From positions 1 through 24,129 of the IMG/VR virus record IMGVR_UViG_3300034073_002845: DNA of 24,129 nt. One strand, written 5' to 3'. This document shows, piece by piece, positions 1 to 4,752 of this stretch. A program made the translations under genes and the position numbers. The notes under the pieces were generated by a model that saw nothing but the letters and a program-made list of their open reading frames with translations, did not search any database and was not told where the DNA came from. The stretch is from a virus. Within the stretch, counting starts at the first letter, position 1; every line of letters starts with the position of its first letter.

Positions 1-46
1 GTCATCATTTTAACGATTGTTTGTTTGTTGGAGTGAATTAAAAAAA

Positions 47-460
47 ATGGCATCTTTATCAGTGACCGCAGCCAACGTGGCAATCGTGGGATCAAGCAGC
101 ACCGCAATCCTAGTGCAAGCCGGCGAGGCGCTAACGCAGGGCCAGCCTGTCTACCGATCGACAAGCACAGGCAAGTATCTAAAAGCCGACGCCAACGACA
201 CTGAAGCCAAAGCCGAAGCCGAGGGAATTGTGCTTACGCCAGCTGCAACCGATGGCTGGTTTTTGATGGCCACAGAGGGCCAGATCAACCCAGGCGCGAC
301 CCTGACCAAAGGGACCGCGTACTACGTGGCCAATGTCGTGGGAGAAATCGCGCCGTTTAGTGATTTGACGACGAACGACTACGTGACACTACTGGGCCAC
401 GCTTCATCAACCTCGGTACTCGATTTGGCGATTACACCAACTAGAATCCAAAAAGCCTAA
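47..460 (+). CDS. Capsid cement / head decoration protein (DUF2190-like)
   Basis: This 137-residue protein resembles the small phage capsid cement proteins that bind the outside of the head and stabilise it. The visible signature is a beta-rich chain with 'AGEALTQGQPVYRS' near residues 25-38, a 'KADANDTEAKAEAEGI' stretch, 'GWFLMATEGQINPGATLTKG' and a 'GTAYYVANVVGEIAP' segment, the usual order in this family. ATG 47 is chosen over the upstream TTG 17 because GGAG at 30-33 precedes it and the family begins near this point. Its place at the left edge, next to a regulator and far from the head genes, is unexpected; a second relative lies at 16307. Family call is from motif memory only. Confidence 0.7.
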   Translation: MASLSVTAANVAIVGSSSTAILVQAGEALTQGQPVYRSTSTGKYLKADANDTEAKAEAEGIVLTPAATDGWFLMATEGQINPGATLTKGTAYYVANVVGEIAPFSDLTTNDYVTLLGHASSTSVLDLAITPTRIQKA

Positions 461-469
461 GTTTGGCTA

Positions 470-504
470 TTGTTGTTGACGATTGTCGTCGATACAGTTA
501 TGGC
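470..504 (+). promoter_or_regulatory. Operator-like site 1 with promoter-like elements
   Basis: The 11-mer TTGTTGTTGAC (470-480) recurs exactly at 693-703. It runs into GACGATTGTC (478-487), whose reverse complement lies in site 2 at 712-721, and into the inverted repeat GACGA-ttg-TCGTC (478-490). A TTGACG hexamer (476-481) is followed 17 bases later by TATGGC (499-504), a weak -10. That promoter would start RNA after ATG 505, so an operator role is better supported than a promoter role. Confidence 0.45.
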
Positions 505-687
505 ATGAGCAAACTTTTTTCAGTGAACCAGGCCGCCGAGAGAGTCGGCATTAAGCGCAAAACGCTTTTACAGTGGATCGCCAGAGGCAAGGTTTACCCC
601 AAGCCGCCGATGGTTGGTGGCGCCTACGTGTTCACCGCGGCGCAAGTTGAGCGATTGCGCACAGTTTCAGATAATCGCAAAAAATAG
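505..687 (+). CDS. Small helix-turn-helix DNA-binding protein (MerR/excisionase-like)
   Basis: Sixty residues, nearly all of them one winged-helix or MerR-like DNA-binding domain: 'FSVNQAAERVGIKRKTLLQW' is the helix-turn-helix, followed by a wing with 'GKVYPKPPMVGGAYVFTAAQVERL'. Proteins of this build act as excisionases, Cox/Apl-type repressors or plasmid regulators. ATG 505 is chosen because the upstream TTG 463 would add residues encoded by the operator itself; no Shine-Dalgarno precedes ATG 505, so the start is uncertain. Two related inverted-repeat sites flank the gene (470-490 and 693-725), which suggests that it controls itself and the recombination operon that follows. With no integrase visible, an excisionase role cannot be judged. 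Confidence 0.7.
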   Translation: MSKLFSVNQAAERVGIKRKTLLQWIARGKVYPKPPMVGGAYVFTAAQVERLRTVSDNRKK

Positions 688-692
688 CTTTT

Positions 693-727
693 TTGTTGTT
701 GACCTATTGTAGACAATCGTCTACATT
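693..727 (+). promoter_or_regulatory. Promoter with overlapping palindromic operator (site 2)
   Basis: TTGACC (699-704) and TACATT (722-727) are spaced by 17 bases, a plausible sigma70-type promoter. The perfect inverted repeat TGTAGAC-AATC-GTCTACA (708-725) fills the spacer and enters the -10, so a bound repressor would block polymerase. The core GACAATCGTC is the reverse complement of the core of site 1, and both sites follow the same 11-mer. Predicted RNA start is near 734, giving a leader of about 40 bases to ATG 774. Confidence 0.6.
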
Positions 728-773
728 GCAAGGGCAGTTGGGGATGAGTTAAAAACACTTTTGAGGACTTCAG

Positions 774-983
774 ATGATTACCGAACTTGAACAGTACCAG
801 ACCTACCTAGTATTCGACGGCATGGCCGCTTTGCGCTGCGTAGCGATCGACAAGCATCATTTAAGGCCATGTGCCAGCTGGTTAGCCGGCTATCAGCAGA
901 TTACGGCGGTGATGCCGCTTCAAACGCTTTTGTCCGAAGGGATCGACGTTGTTAAATTTGAGGAAATTCCAGATGCTAAATAA
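774..983 (+). CDS. Hypothetical protein, first gene of the recombination operon
   Basis: Sixty-nine residues with no family I recognise. The chain begins 'MITELEQYQTYLVFDGMAAL' and ends in an acidic 'VVKFEEIPDAK'; there is no membrane segment, signal peptide or metal-binding motif. The start is well supported: GAGG at 763-766 precedes ATG 774 by a normal distance. It is the first gene after the operator-controlled promoter at 699-727, and its end overlaps the exonuclease gene, whose Shine-Dalgarno (GAGGAAA, 960-966) lies inside it. This coupling suggests early expression alongside the recombinases, but nothing in the protein itself tells a function. Confidence 0.6.
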   Translation: MITELEQYQTYLVFDGMAALRCVAIDKHHLRPCASWLAGYQQITAVMPLQTLLSEGIDVVKFEEIPDAK

Positions 984-1860
984 CATTCAGACACTACCGA
1001 GCCGAGAAGCCTGGCAAGCTAACCGCAAGACGTATCTTGGTGGGAGCGATGCCGCCGCCATCCTGGGCGCTTGCCCCTACCGATCCGCGATCGAAGTCTA
1101 CGCCGACAAGCTAGGTTTGCTTGATGCCAAGCCGACCAGCGAGGCGATGCGCTGGGGCCAGATACTAGAGCCAGTGATCGCTACGGAAGTTGCCGATCGT
1201 ATTGGCCGGCCAGTGCAGCTATGGGACCAAGCAACGATTGTCAGGAACCCAACCCATAACTGGCAAGCATGCACCCCAGATGCGATTATCGACGACGGCG
1301 AACAGATCGTGCAGATCAAGACGACTAGCAACCGCGAGGCCGCCGAGGAGCCGCCGCTATCGTACCAGGTGCAAGTGCAGCATGAGCTTTGCGTAACCGG
1401 CGCCGAGCGCGCCTATCTGGCGATTTTGATCGGTGGCCAAAAGCTAGTGATTCACGAAATTGAACCGGATGAGCGCTTCCACAAGTTTTTGATCGAGAAG
1501 GAAGCCGAGTTTTGGCAGCGCATTTTGCACAAGAACCCGCCGCCGGTAGATGGCAGCGAGTCAGCTAGGCGATCGCTAAACCAGATGTTTAACGGCTTGG
1601 CGCAGCCGCCCGAGTACCTCGATTCACAGCGCGCGATACTTTGCATGGAAAAGGACCAGCAATTACAAGCGATCAAGGCGCAGTTGCAGGATTTGCAGGC
1701 CAAAAAGTCGCTACTAGAGAATCAGCTGCTTGCCATGATGCAACCTTACGACGCGATCGAGTTACCTAATGGCGTGAAGCTGTCAAACAAGCAGCAGACG
1801 CGTAAAAGCTACGTGGTCGAGGAATCAGTGTACCGAGTGTTTAGGAGGTCCGAGAAGTGA
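973..1860 (+). CDS. YqaJ-family (lambda exonuclease-like) viral recombinase
   Basis: A 295-residue PD-(D/E)XK nuclease of the YqaJ family. Such enzymes resect double-stranded ends 5' to 3', exposing single strands for an annealing partner. Motifs in order: 'YLGGSDAAAILG' (21-32), 'WGQILEP' with E66, 'CTPDAII' with D103, 'IVQIKT' with K116, and 'YQVQVQHEL' (131-139). The third active-site position, normally glutamate in ExK, is Q114 here. The C-terminal part (about 215-260) is a probable coiled coil. ATG 973 is preferred over TTG 949 because GAGGAAA (960-966) precedes it and homology begins there. Its stop overlaps the RecT-like gene by 4 bases, the usual exonuclease-annealase pairing. Confidence 0.88.
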   Translation: MLNNIQTLPSREAWQANRKTYLGGSDAAAILGACPYRSAIEVYADKLGLLDAKPTSEAMRWGQILEPVIATEVADRIGRPVQLWDQATIVRNPTHNWQACTPDAIIDDGEQIVQIKTTSNREAAEEPPLSYQVQVQHELCVTGAERAYLAILIGGQKLVIHEIEPDERFHKFLIEKEAEFWQRILHKNPPPVDGSESARRSLNQMFNGLAQPPEYLDSQRAILCMEKDQQLQAIKAQLQDLQAKKSLLENQLLAMMQPYDAIELPNGVKLSNKQQTRKSYVVEESVYRVFRRSEK

Positions 1861-2486
1861 GTGACATTATTGAGATTCCGGAGACGCCCGAAGTGCTAGA
1901 GCGCGCCGAGCGCAAGCTAGCGATCATTGAAAAAGCATTCGAGTTTACGCAGCGCGAAGCCAAGCTACTGGCGACCAGCGATTTTGCCCCCAAAGCATTT
2001 AAGGGCAATATTGCCAATTGCGTGATCGCGATGAACTTGGCGCGTCGTTTCAACATGGAACCAGCGCTAGTCATGCAGAACGTGGCGATCATTCACGGCA
2101 AGCCCTCATGGGAAGCCAAGTTTTTGATCGCGCTAATTAACCAGAGCCGACAGTTCACTCGGCTGCACTACTGCTACGAAGGCAAGCCGAACGACGACAG
2201 CTGGGGGTGCCATGTTGAGACGCAGGACCGCGCGACGGGTGCCGAGCTAGTTGGCCCCTCGGTGACGATCGCCATGGCCAAAGCAGATGGCTGGTTTCAC
2301 AAAGACGGCAGTAAGTGGAAGTCGATTCCGCAAATGATGCTGATGTATCGCGCTGCTACGTTTTTCGCGCGCATTTACTGCCCAGAGCTGGTTTTGGGTA
2401 TGCAGTCGCATGACGAAGTAATCGACAGTGAACCAGTGGCCGCAGCTGCGCCGCGTAGTTTGGGGGATTTGATCGGTGAAACTTGA
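1857..2486 (+). CDS. RecT-like single-strand annealing protein
   Basis: A 209-residue protein resembling the RecT family of phage annealing proteins, which coat single-stranded DNA left by the exonuclease and pair it with homologous strands. The best evidence is the stretch from 'AMNLARRFNMEPALVMQNV' (59-77) through 'GKPSWEAKFLIALIN' (81-95) and 'TIAMAKADGW' to 'MMLMYRAATFFARIYCPEL' (160-178) and 'GMQSHDEVID', the classic RecT end. A short acidic/alanine tail follows. Translation starts at GTG 1857, preceded by a strong AGGAGG (1843-1848), and overlaps the exonuclease stop as GTGA. Order and coupling match known exo/annealase modules, so a complete phage recombination system is expected. Confidence 0.82.
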   Translation: MSDIIEIPETPEVLERAERKLAIIEKAFEFTQREAKLLATSDFAPKAFKGNIANCVIAMNLARRFNMEPALVMQNVAIIHGKPSWEAKFLIALINQSRQFTRLHYCYEGKPNDDSWGCHVETQDRATGAELVGPSVTIAMAKADGWFHKDGSKWKSIPQMMLMYRAATFFARIYCPELVLGMQSHDEVIDSEPVAAAAPRSLGDLIGET

Positions 2487-3051
2487 AGTTGGGAAGAAGT
2501 ACAAAACACGATCAGGCCTAAAGGCGTTTGTGTTTTCAATGAGTGGACGCGAACAAGAGGCTATTGGCTACATTGAGTTACAAAATAACCAAGGCCATGT
2601 CCCTTCAGAGTGGTTTAGCGATGGTTTGTTTTACAATACTAAGAAAGAGTCAGCATACGATATTGTTGCGGAGTGGACCGACGAGCCAGACCCTGGCGAA
2701 GGATGGCGGTTGCTGCATCCTGATGAAGATTTGGAGGCTGGCGATGAGTGCTATTTGAAATTTGACGACCCTTACGACGATTGGGCAAAAGTAAACTGCT
2801 CAAACAACAAACAAACTCCTGGCATGCACTATCGTCGCCGCGCTGCCCCGCAGTACGTCCCATACACCTGGGAAGACAGAGTGGAGTTAAGGGGACGGTG
2901 GTGTCGGATTAAGGACGGTGGTACGGAGGCAATGGTTCTCCGGTTTAGTGTAGATGGCGATGTGTTTTGCATGAATGGCTTGTCGGCTGAGTTTTTTCTG
3001 AATGAATGCGAATGGCTCGACGGTACGCCATGCGGAAAGGTGGTGGTGTGA
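2476..3051 (+). CDS. Hypothetical acidic phage protein
   Basis: A 191-residue soluble protein rich in Trp, Asp and Glu. It contains 'EGWRLLHPDEDLEAGDECYL' around residues 75-94, a segment of the kind repeated in many small phage proteins of unknown role, and 'DRVELRGRWCRIKDGGTEAMV' further on, suggesting two or three beta-rich repeats. I know of no assigned function. Translation begins at GTG 2476 behind a G-run (2461-2466) and overlaps the RecT-like gene by 11 bases, so it is co-expressed with the recombinases. A role as an accessory to recombination or against host defence is possible but rests only on position. Confidence 0.6.
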   Translation: MKLEVGKKYKTRSGLKAFVFSMSGREQEAIGYIELQNNQGHVPSEWFSDGLFYNTKKESAYDIVAEWTDEPDPGEGWRLLHPDEDLEAGDECYLKFDDPYDDWAKVNCSNNKQTPGMHYRRRAAPQYVPYTWEDRVELRGRWCRIKDGGTEAMVLRFSVDGDVFCMNGLSAEFFLNECEWLDGTPCGKVVV

Positions 3052-3260
3052 TGAAAACTAAATACGTGACGTTTGAAGTCGTTGCGACCATCGACTACCC
3101 GGAGGAGGCCGAGCTAGACGAATCGCAATTGATCGAGGCGGCGCTGGGATCGGTACTTCAGTCAACAGAAGTAAACGCAGGCGATCTGACCAACCCGATT
3201 TGGGCGACAGTGACTACGGAAGTCAATGATGAGGACGCAGAGGTAAGTGACTTTGCGTAA
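3051..3260 (+). CDS. Hypothetical small acidic protein
   Basis: Sixty-nine residues, strongly acidic ('YPEEAELDESQLIEAALG', ending 'VNDEDAEVSDFA'), with no recognised family. The start ATG 3051 shares one base with the previous stop (TGATG), and GGAAAGG near 3033 serves as Shine-Dalgarno; starts upstream in the same frame would add a short basic stretch that overlaps the previous gene and are less likely. It is the last gene before the non-coding stretch and terminator at 3261-3380, so it probably closes the first operon. The acidic make-up would suit a DNA mimic or adaptor protein, but that is only a guess from composition. Confidence 0.6.
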   Translation: MKTKYVTFEVVATIDYPEEAELDESQLIEAALGSVLQSTEVNAGDLTNPIWATVTTEVNDEDAEVSDFA

Positions 3261-3406
3261 ACCCGGTTTGGTGGCAGGACGCCAATAACCTAGTGCGCCA
3301 TGAGTGCTAGCGCAGGGCAGGCGTAAACCATGGCCGGTGCATCTGACGCGGTGGCCCCGATGCGAGATTCGGGGCGTTTTATAAATCACTAAAAAGCGAG
3401 GCAATT
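3261..3406 (+). other. Non-coding stretch with several possible hairpins
   Basis: These 146 bases hold no convincing gene. They show TTGGT/GCCAA near 3269-3289 enclosing GGCAGGACGCC (AGGAC between GGC and GCC), TGCGC/GCGCA around CATGAGTGCTA (about 3293-3313), and the terminator at 3354-3380. This may be the 3' end of the first operon or a small RNA. The AGGA in a hairpin loop is a possible CsrA contact, but only one copy is present, unlike CsrB-type sponges. Confidence 0.35.
3354..3380 (+). terminator. Rho-independent terminator
   Basis: GCCCCGA (3354-3360) and TCGGGGC (3369-3375) form a perfect 7-bp G+C-rich stem with an 8-base loop, followed by GTTTT. It separates the recombination operon from the A+T-richer genes that begin at 3407. 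The T-run is short, so read-through is possible. Confidence 0.65.
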
Positions 3407-3739
3407 ATGAGTAAAAAGTGTTGCGGGGCACAGCGAGAAACAGCATTTTGCCCGGATTGTGGTGCGCAGTTAGCAAAAAATGCGGCGCCGCTAGTTTCAT
3501 TGATTGGAATGTTGAGGACACAACAAAGAACGTGCGAAAAGCGAGTAGCGAAAAAGGTGGAGCAGTATAAAGCGTGGATCGCGGAAACACCAACCTTAGA
3601 AGCCTTGAAACCAGATATTAAGGCCACTCGATTTAATACAGAAAGCCTTCAGAAAAGAGCGGATAAATGGAAACGATGGGCAGATGCCGTCGAACAGGCA
3701 ATGCAGAAAGATGCAGATTGCGAGTCGCAAAATGTGTAA
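3407..3739 (+). CDS. Small zinc-ribbon-like hypothetical protein
   Basis: A 110-residue protein that opens with 'MSKKCCGAQ' and 'FCPDCGAQL', two cysteine pairs suited to one zinc ion, followed by a lysine- and tryptophan-rich helical region ('KWKRWADAVEQAMQ'). The zinc ribbon suggests contact with nucleic acid or protein, but no known family is clear. ATG 3407 follows GAGG (3398-3401). Its DNA is richer in A+T than the recombination and head genes, with TTA and AAA codons frequent, and it starts just behind a terminator, as expected for a gene gained separately (a moron). It overlaps the next gene by 8 bases. Confidence 0.6.
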   Translation: MSKKCCGAQRETAFCPDCGAQLAKNAAPLVSLIGMLRTQQRTCEKRVAKKVEQYKAWIAETPTLEALKPDIKATRFNTESLQKRADKWKRWADAVEQAMQKDADCESQNV

Positions 3740-4127
3740 CAATGAAGTGTCAAACGGCGGCGACGGGCACTATCTAGCAAAGCCGTACGAGTGCGAATTT
3801 ATGCGCCCTGGCGATTTGCTTTACAGAGTTGACTATGAATTTCAGCTACTTGAAGAGTACGTCATTTTGGACGAAAAGGAAGAGCTGGAATTGGGGATGT
3901 ATTTTTTAGCCAAGCCAGTTTATGCCGATGATAGCCGAGTTGATGCAGTAGCTTTTCCTCTAGCCGACGATGGTGAATGGTTTTTGACCGCATCGGAAGC
4001 GGCGCACGAACTTTCTATTTACTTGGTTGATCTTTGCAAGCAGTATATGCGAACATGCAGCGATATTCTTGCGTGTAAAGACAAAAACAATTTTGAGACA
4101 TTGATTTATAGGGCCAGGTATAAGTGA
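3732..4127 (+). CDS. Hypothetical acidic protein
   Basis: A protein of about 131 residues with no recognised family. It is acidic and rich in aromatic residues ('ECEFMRPGDLLYRVDYEFQLL', 'VILDEKEELELGMYFLAKPVY'), and its second half reads as amphipathic helices ('TASEAAHELSIYLVDLCKQY'). The start is uncertain: ATG 3732 overlaps the previous stop and has a weak GCGAG before it, while ATG codons at 3684 and 3711 have no Shine-Dalgarno. It belongs to the A+T-rich group between two terminators and is probably translated together with the zinc-ribbon gene upstream. The sequence gives no function. Confidence 0.5.
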   Translation: MCNNEVSNGGDGHYLAKPYECEFMRPGDLLYRVDYEFQLLEEYVILDEKEELELGMYFLAKPVYADDSRVDAVAFPLADDGEWFLTASEAAHELSIYLVDLCKQYMRTCSDILACKDKNNFETLIYRARYK

Positions 4128-4175
4128 TGTAGTAGACACAAGCAGTAAAACAATGAAAGGTCGTTTATAAAAGTT

Positions 4176-4427
4176 TTGATTAAGTTTTCAACAGTAGATG
4201 GCAAGCGGGAATCGTCATTCGATCAAGTTAGATTAACAACATACGGAAGTGATACCGCGGAGCATTTAGGGTACTTTTTTGTGGATGTTATGAAGTTGTG
4301 TGAGCCAGTAAAAAAGGGGAAGGTTTTGGATATCTTGATTGAATACATGGATCAAGAAGAGTTTGATAAGTGGTATTTAACGCTGAACCACAGCAAGTTG
4401 ATCGAGCTAGTTGAAAAGCAGGATTAG
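4176..4427 (+). CDS. Hypothetical small protein
   Basis: An open frame of 83 codons whose only standard start is TTG 4176. No Shine-Dalgarno is well placed; AAAGG at 4156-4160 is too far upstream. The protein ('MIKFSTVDGKRESSFDQVRL', later 'HLGYFFVDVMKL', 'EYMDQEEFDKWYLTLNHSKL') looks like a real soluble alpha/beta chain but matches no family I know. A 48-base gap with a five-codon frame (4153-4170) separates it from the gene before. It lies directly upstream of the csrA-like gene, in the same A+T-rich block, and may be co-transcribed with it. Confidence 0.45.
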   Translation: MIKFSTVDGKRESSFDQVRLTTYGSDTAEHLGYFFVDVMKLCEPVKKGKVLDILIEYMDQEEFDKWYLTLNHSKLIELVEKQD

Positions 4428-4441
4428 TAGTTTCAGTTTTT

Positions 4442-4456
4442 AACAAGGAGGTTGTT
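4442..4456 (+). promoter_or_regulatory. CsrA-type hairpin presenting the csrA Shine-Dalgarno
   Basis: AACAA (4442-4446) and TTGTT (4452-4456) pair perfectly around the five-base loop GGAGG (4447-4451), which is the Shine-Dalgarno of the csrA-like gene. The ACAAGGA core equals the known CsrA consensus (ACARGGA), and CsrA prefers GGA in a hairpin loop. Binding would hide the ribosome site, so self-repression is likely. Confidence 0.65.
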
Positions 4457-4459
4457 TCG

Positions 4460-4648
4460 ATGGGCAAGCTAGTTTTATCCCGCAAGAAGTCGCAGCGTAT
4501 TTTAGTTGGCGACAAGATCGCTATCGAGGTTTTGCAGATCAAGGGCGGAACCGTGAGGATTGGAATCGAGGCGCCGCAGGGTATCAAGGTAATAAGGGAG
4601 GAGTTAATAAATTTGCCACCGGCCGGCGAAGATGCTACAAAGGATTGA
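4460..4648 (+). CDS. csrA: CsrA/RsmA-family RNA-binding regulator encoded by the phage
   Basis: Sixty-two residues that follow the CsrA pattern along the whole domain: 'LVLSRKKSQRILVGDKIAIE', then 'VLQIKGGTVRIGIEAP', then 'GIKVIREEL'. CsrA dimers bind GGA-containing hairpins in mRNA leaders and block or help translation. The two key RNA-contact arginines of E. coli CsrA (R6 and R44) correspond to R8 and R46 here; the usual His before the second is Ile. A short tail (52-62) extends past the domain. ATG 4460 follows AAGGAGG, itself in a CsrA-type hairpin loop. The gene ends exactly where the kissing-loop RNA begins and precedes the replication initiator, so its targets may be phage or host messages; which ones cannot be read from this window. 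Confidence 0.9.
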   Translation: MGKLVLSRKKSQRILVGDKIAIEVLQIKGGTVRIGIEAPQGIKVIREELINLPPAGEDATKD

Positions 4649-4738
4649 GCTGAGTAGACGCAGCTGAGAGAACAACAACGCGGGAAACCGCTAAGAGCCA
4701 ATCATTGAGGTCGTCTACCCTCGGTGGTTGGCTTTTTT
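4648..4738 (+). ncRNA. Structured RNA with complementary hairpin loops (kissing-loop element)
   Basis: Three hairpins follow the csrA stop. H1: AGCTG/CAGCT (4648-4652 with 4661-4665) with 8-base loop AGTAGACG. H2: GCGG-GAAA-CCGC (4680-4691), a GNRA tetraloop. H3: a 15-bp stem (4696-4710 with 4719-4733, including G-U pairs) with 8-base loop TCGTCTAC, followed by a run of T. GTAGACG in the loop of H1 (4654-4660) is perfectly complementary to CGTCTAC in the loop of H3 (4712-4718). H3 is also the terminator in front of the replication initiator, so loop pairing could change termination or translation. I recognise no known RNA family in it. Confidence 0.6.
4696..4738 (+). terminator. Rho-independent terminator between csrA and the replication gene
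   Basis: AGCCAATCA (4696-4704) pairs with TGGTTGGCT (4725-4733), continued inward by two G-U pairs and GAGG/CCTC, and is followed by six T (4733-4738). It ends only 14 bases before ATG 4753, so expression of the replication initiator must depend on read-through or antitermination; no promoter is evident in between. Confidence 0.8.
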
Positions 4739-4752
4739 GTTGGGGTCCAATT

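Noticed and set aside
476-504. Full sigma70 promoter TTGACG-17-TATGGC for the HTH gene
   Set aside because: RNA would begin after the chosen ATG 505 and the -10 is weak; kept only as an operator-like site.
3354-3375. T-arm-like hairpin suggesting a tRNA
   Set aside because: Loop is 8 bases without the TTCRA core, and no acceptor, D or anticodon arms can be formed around it.
3330-3392. Twenty-codon open frame running through the terminator
   Set aside because: No Shine-Dalgarno, and it crosses the terminator stem; no sign of selection for protein.
4131-4158. Second copy of the AGTAGAC hairpin loop before the gene at 4176
   Set aside because: AGTAGACAC resembles the loop at 4653-4660, but no flanking stem forms and no matching partner loop is nearby.
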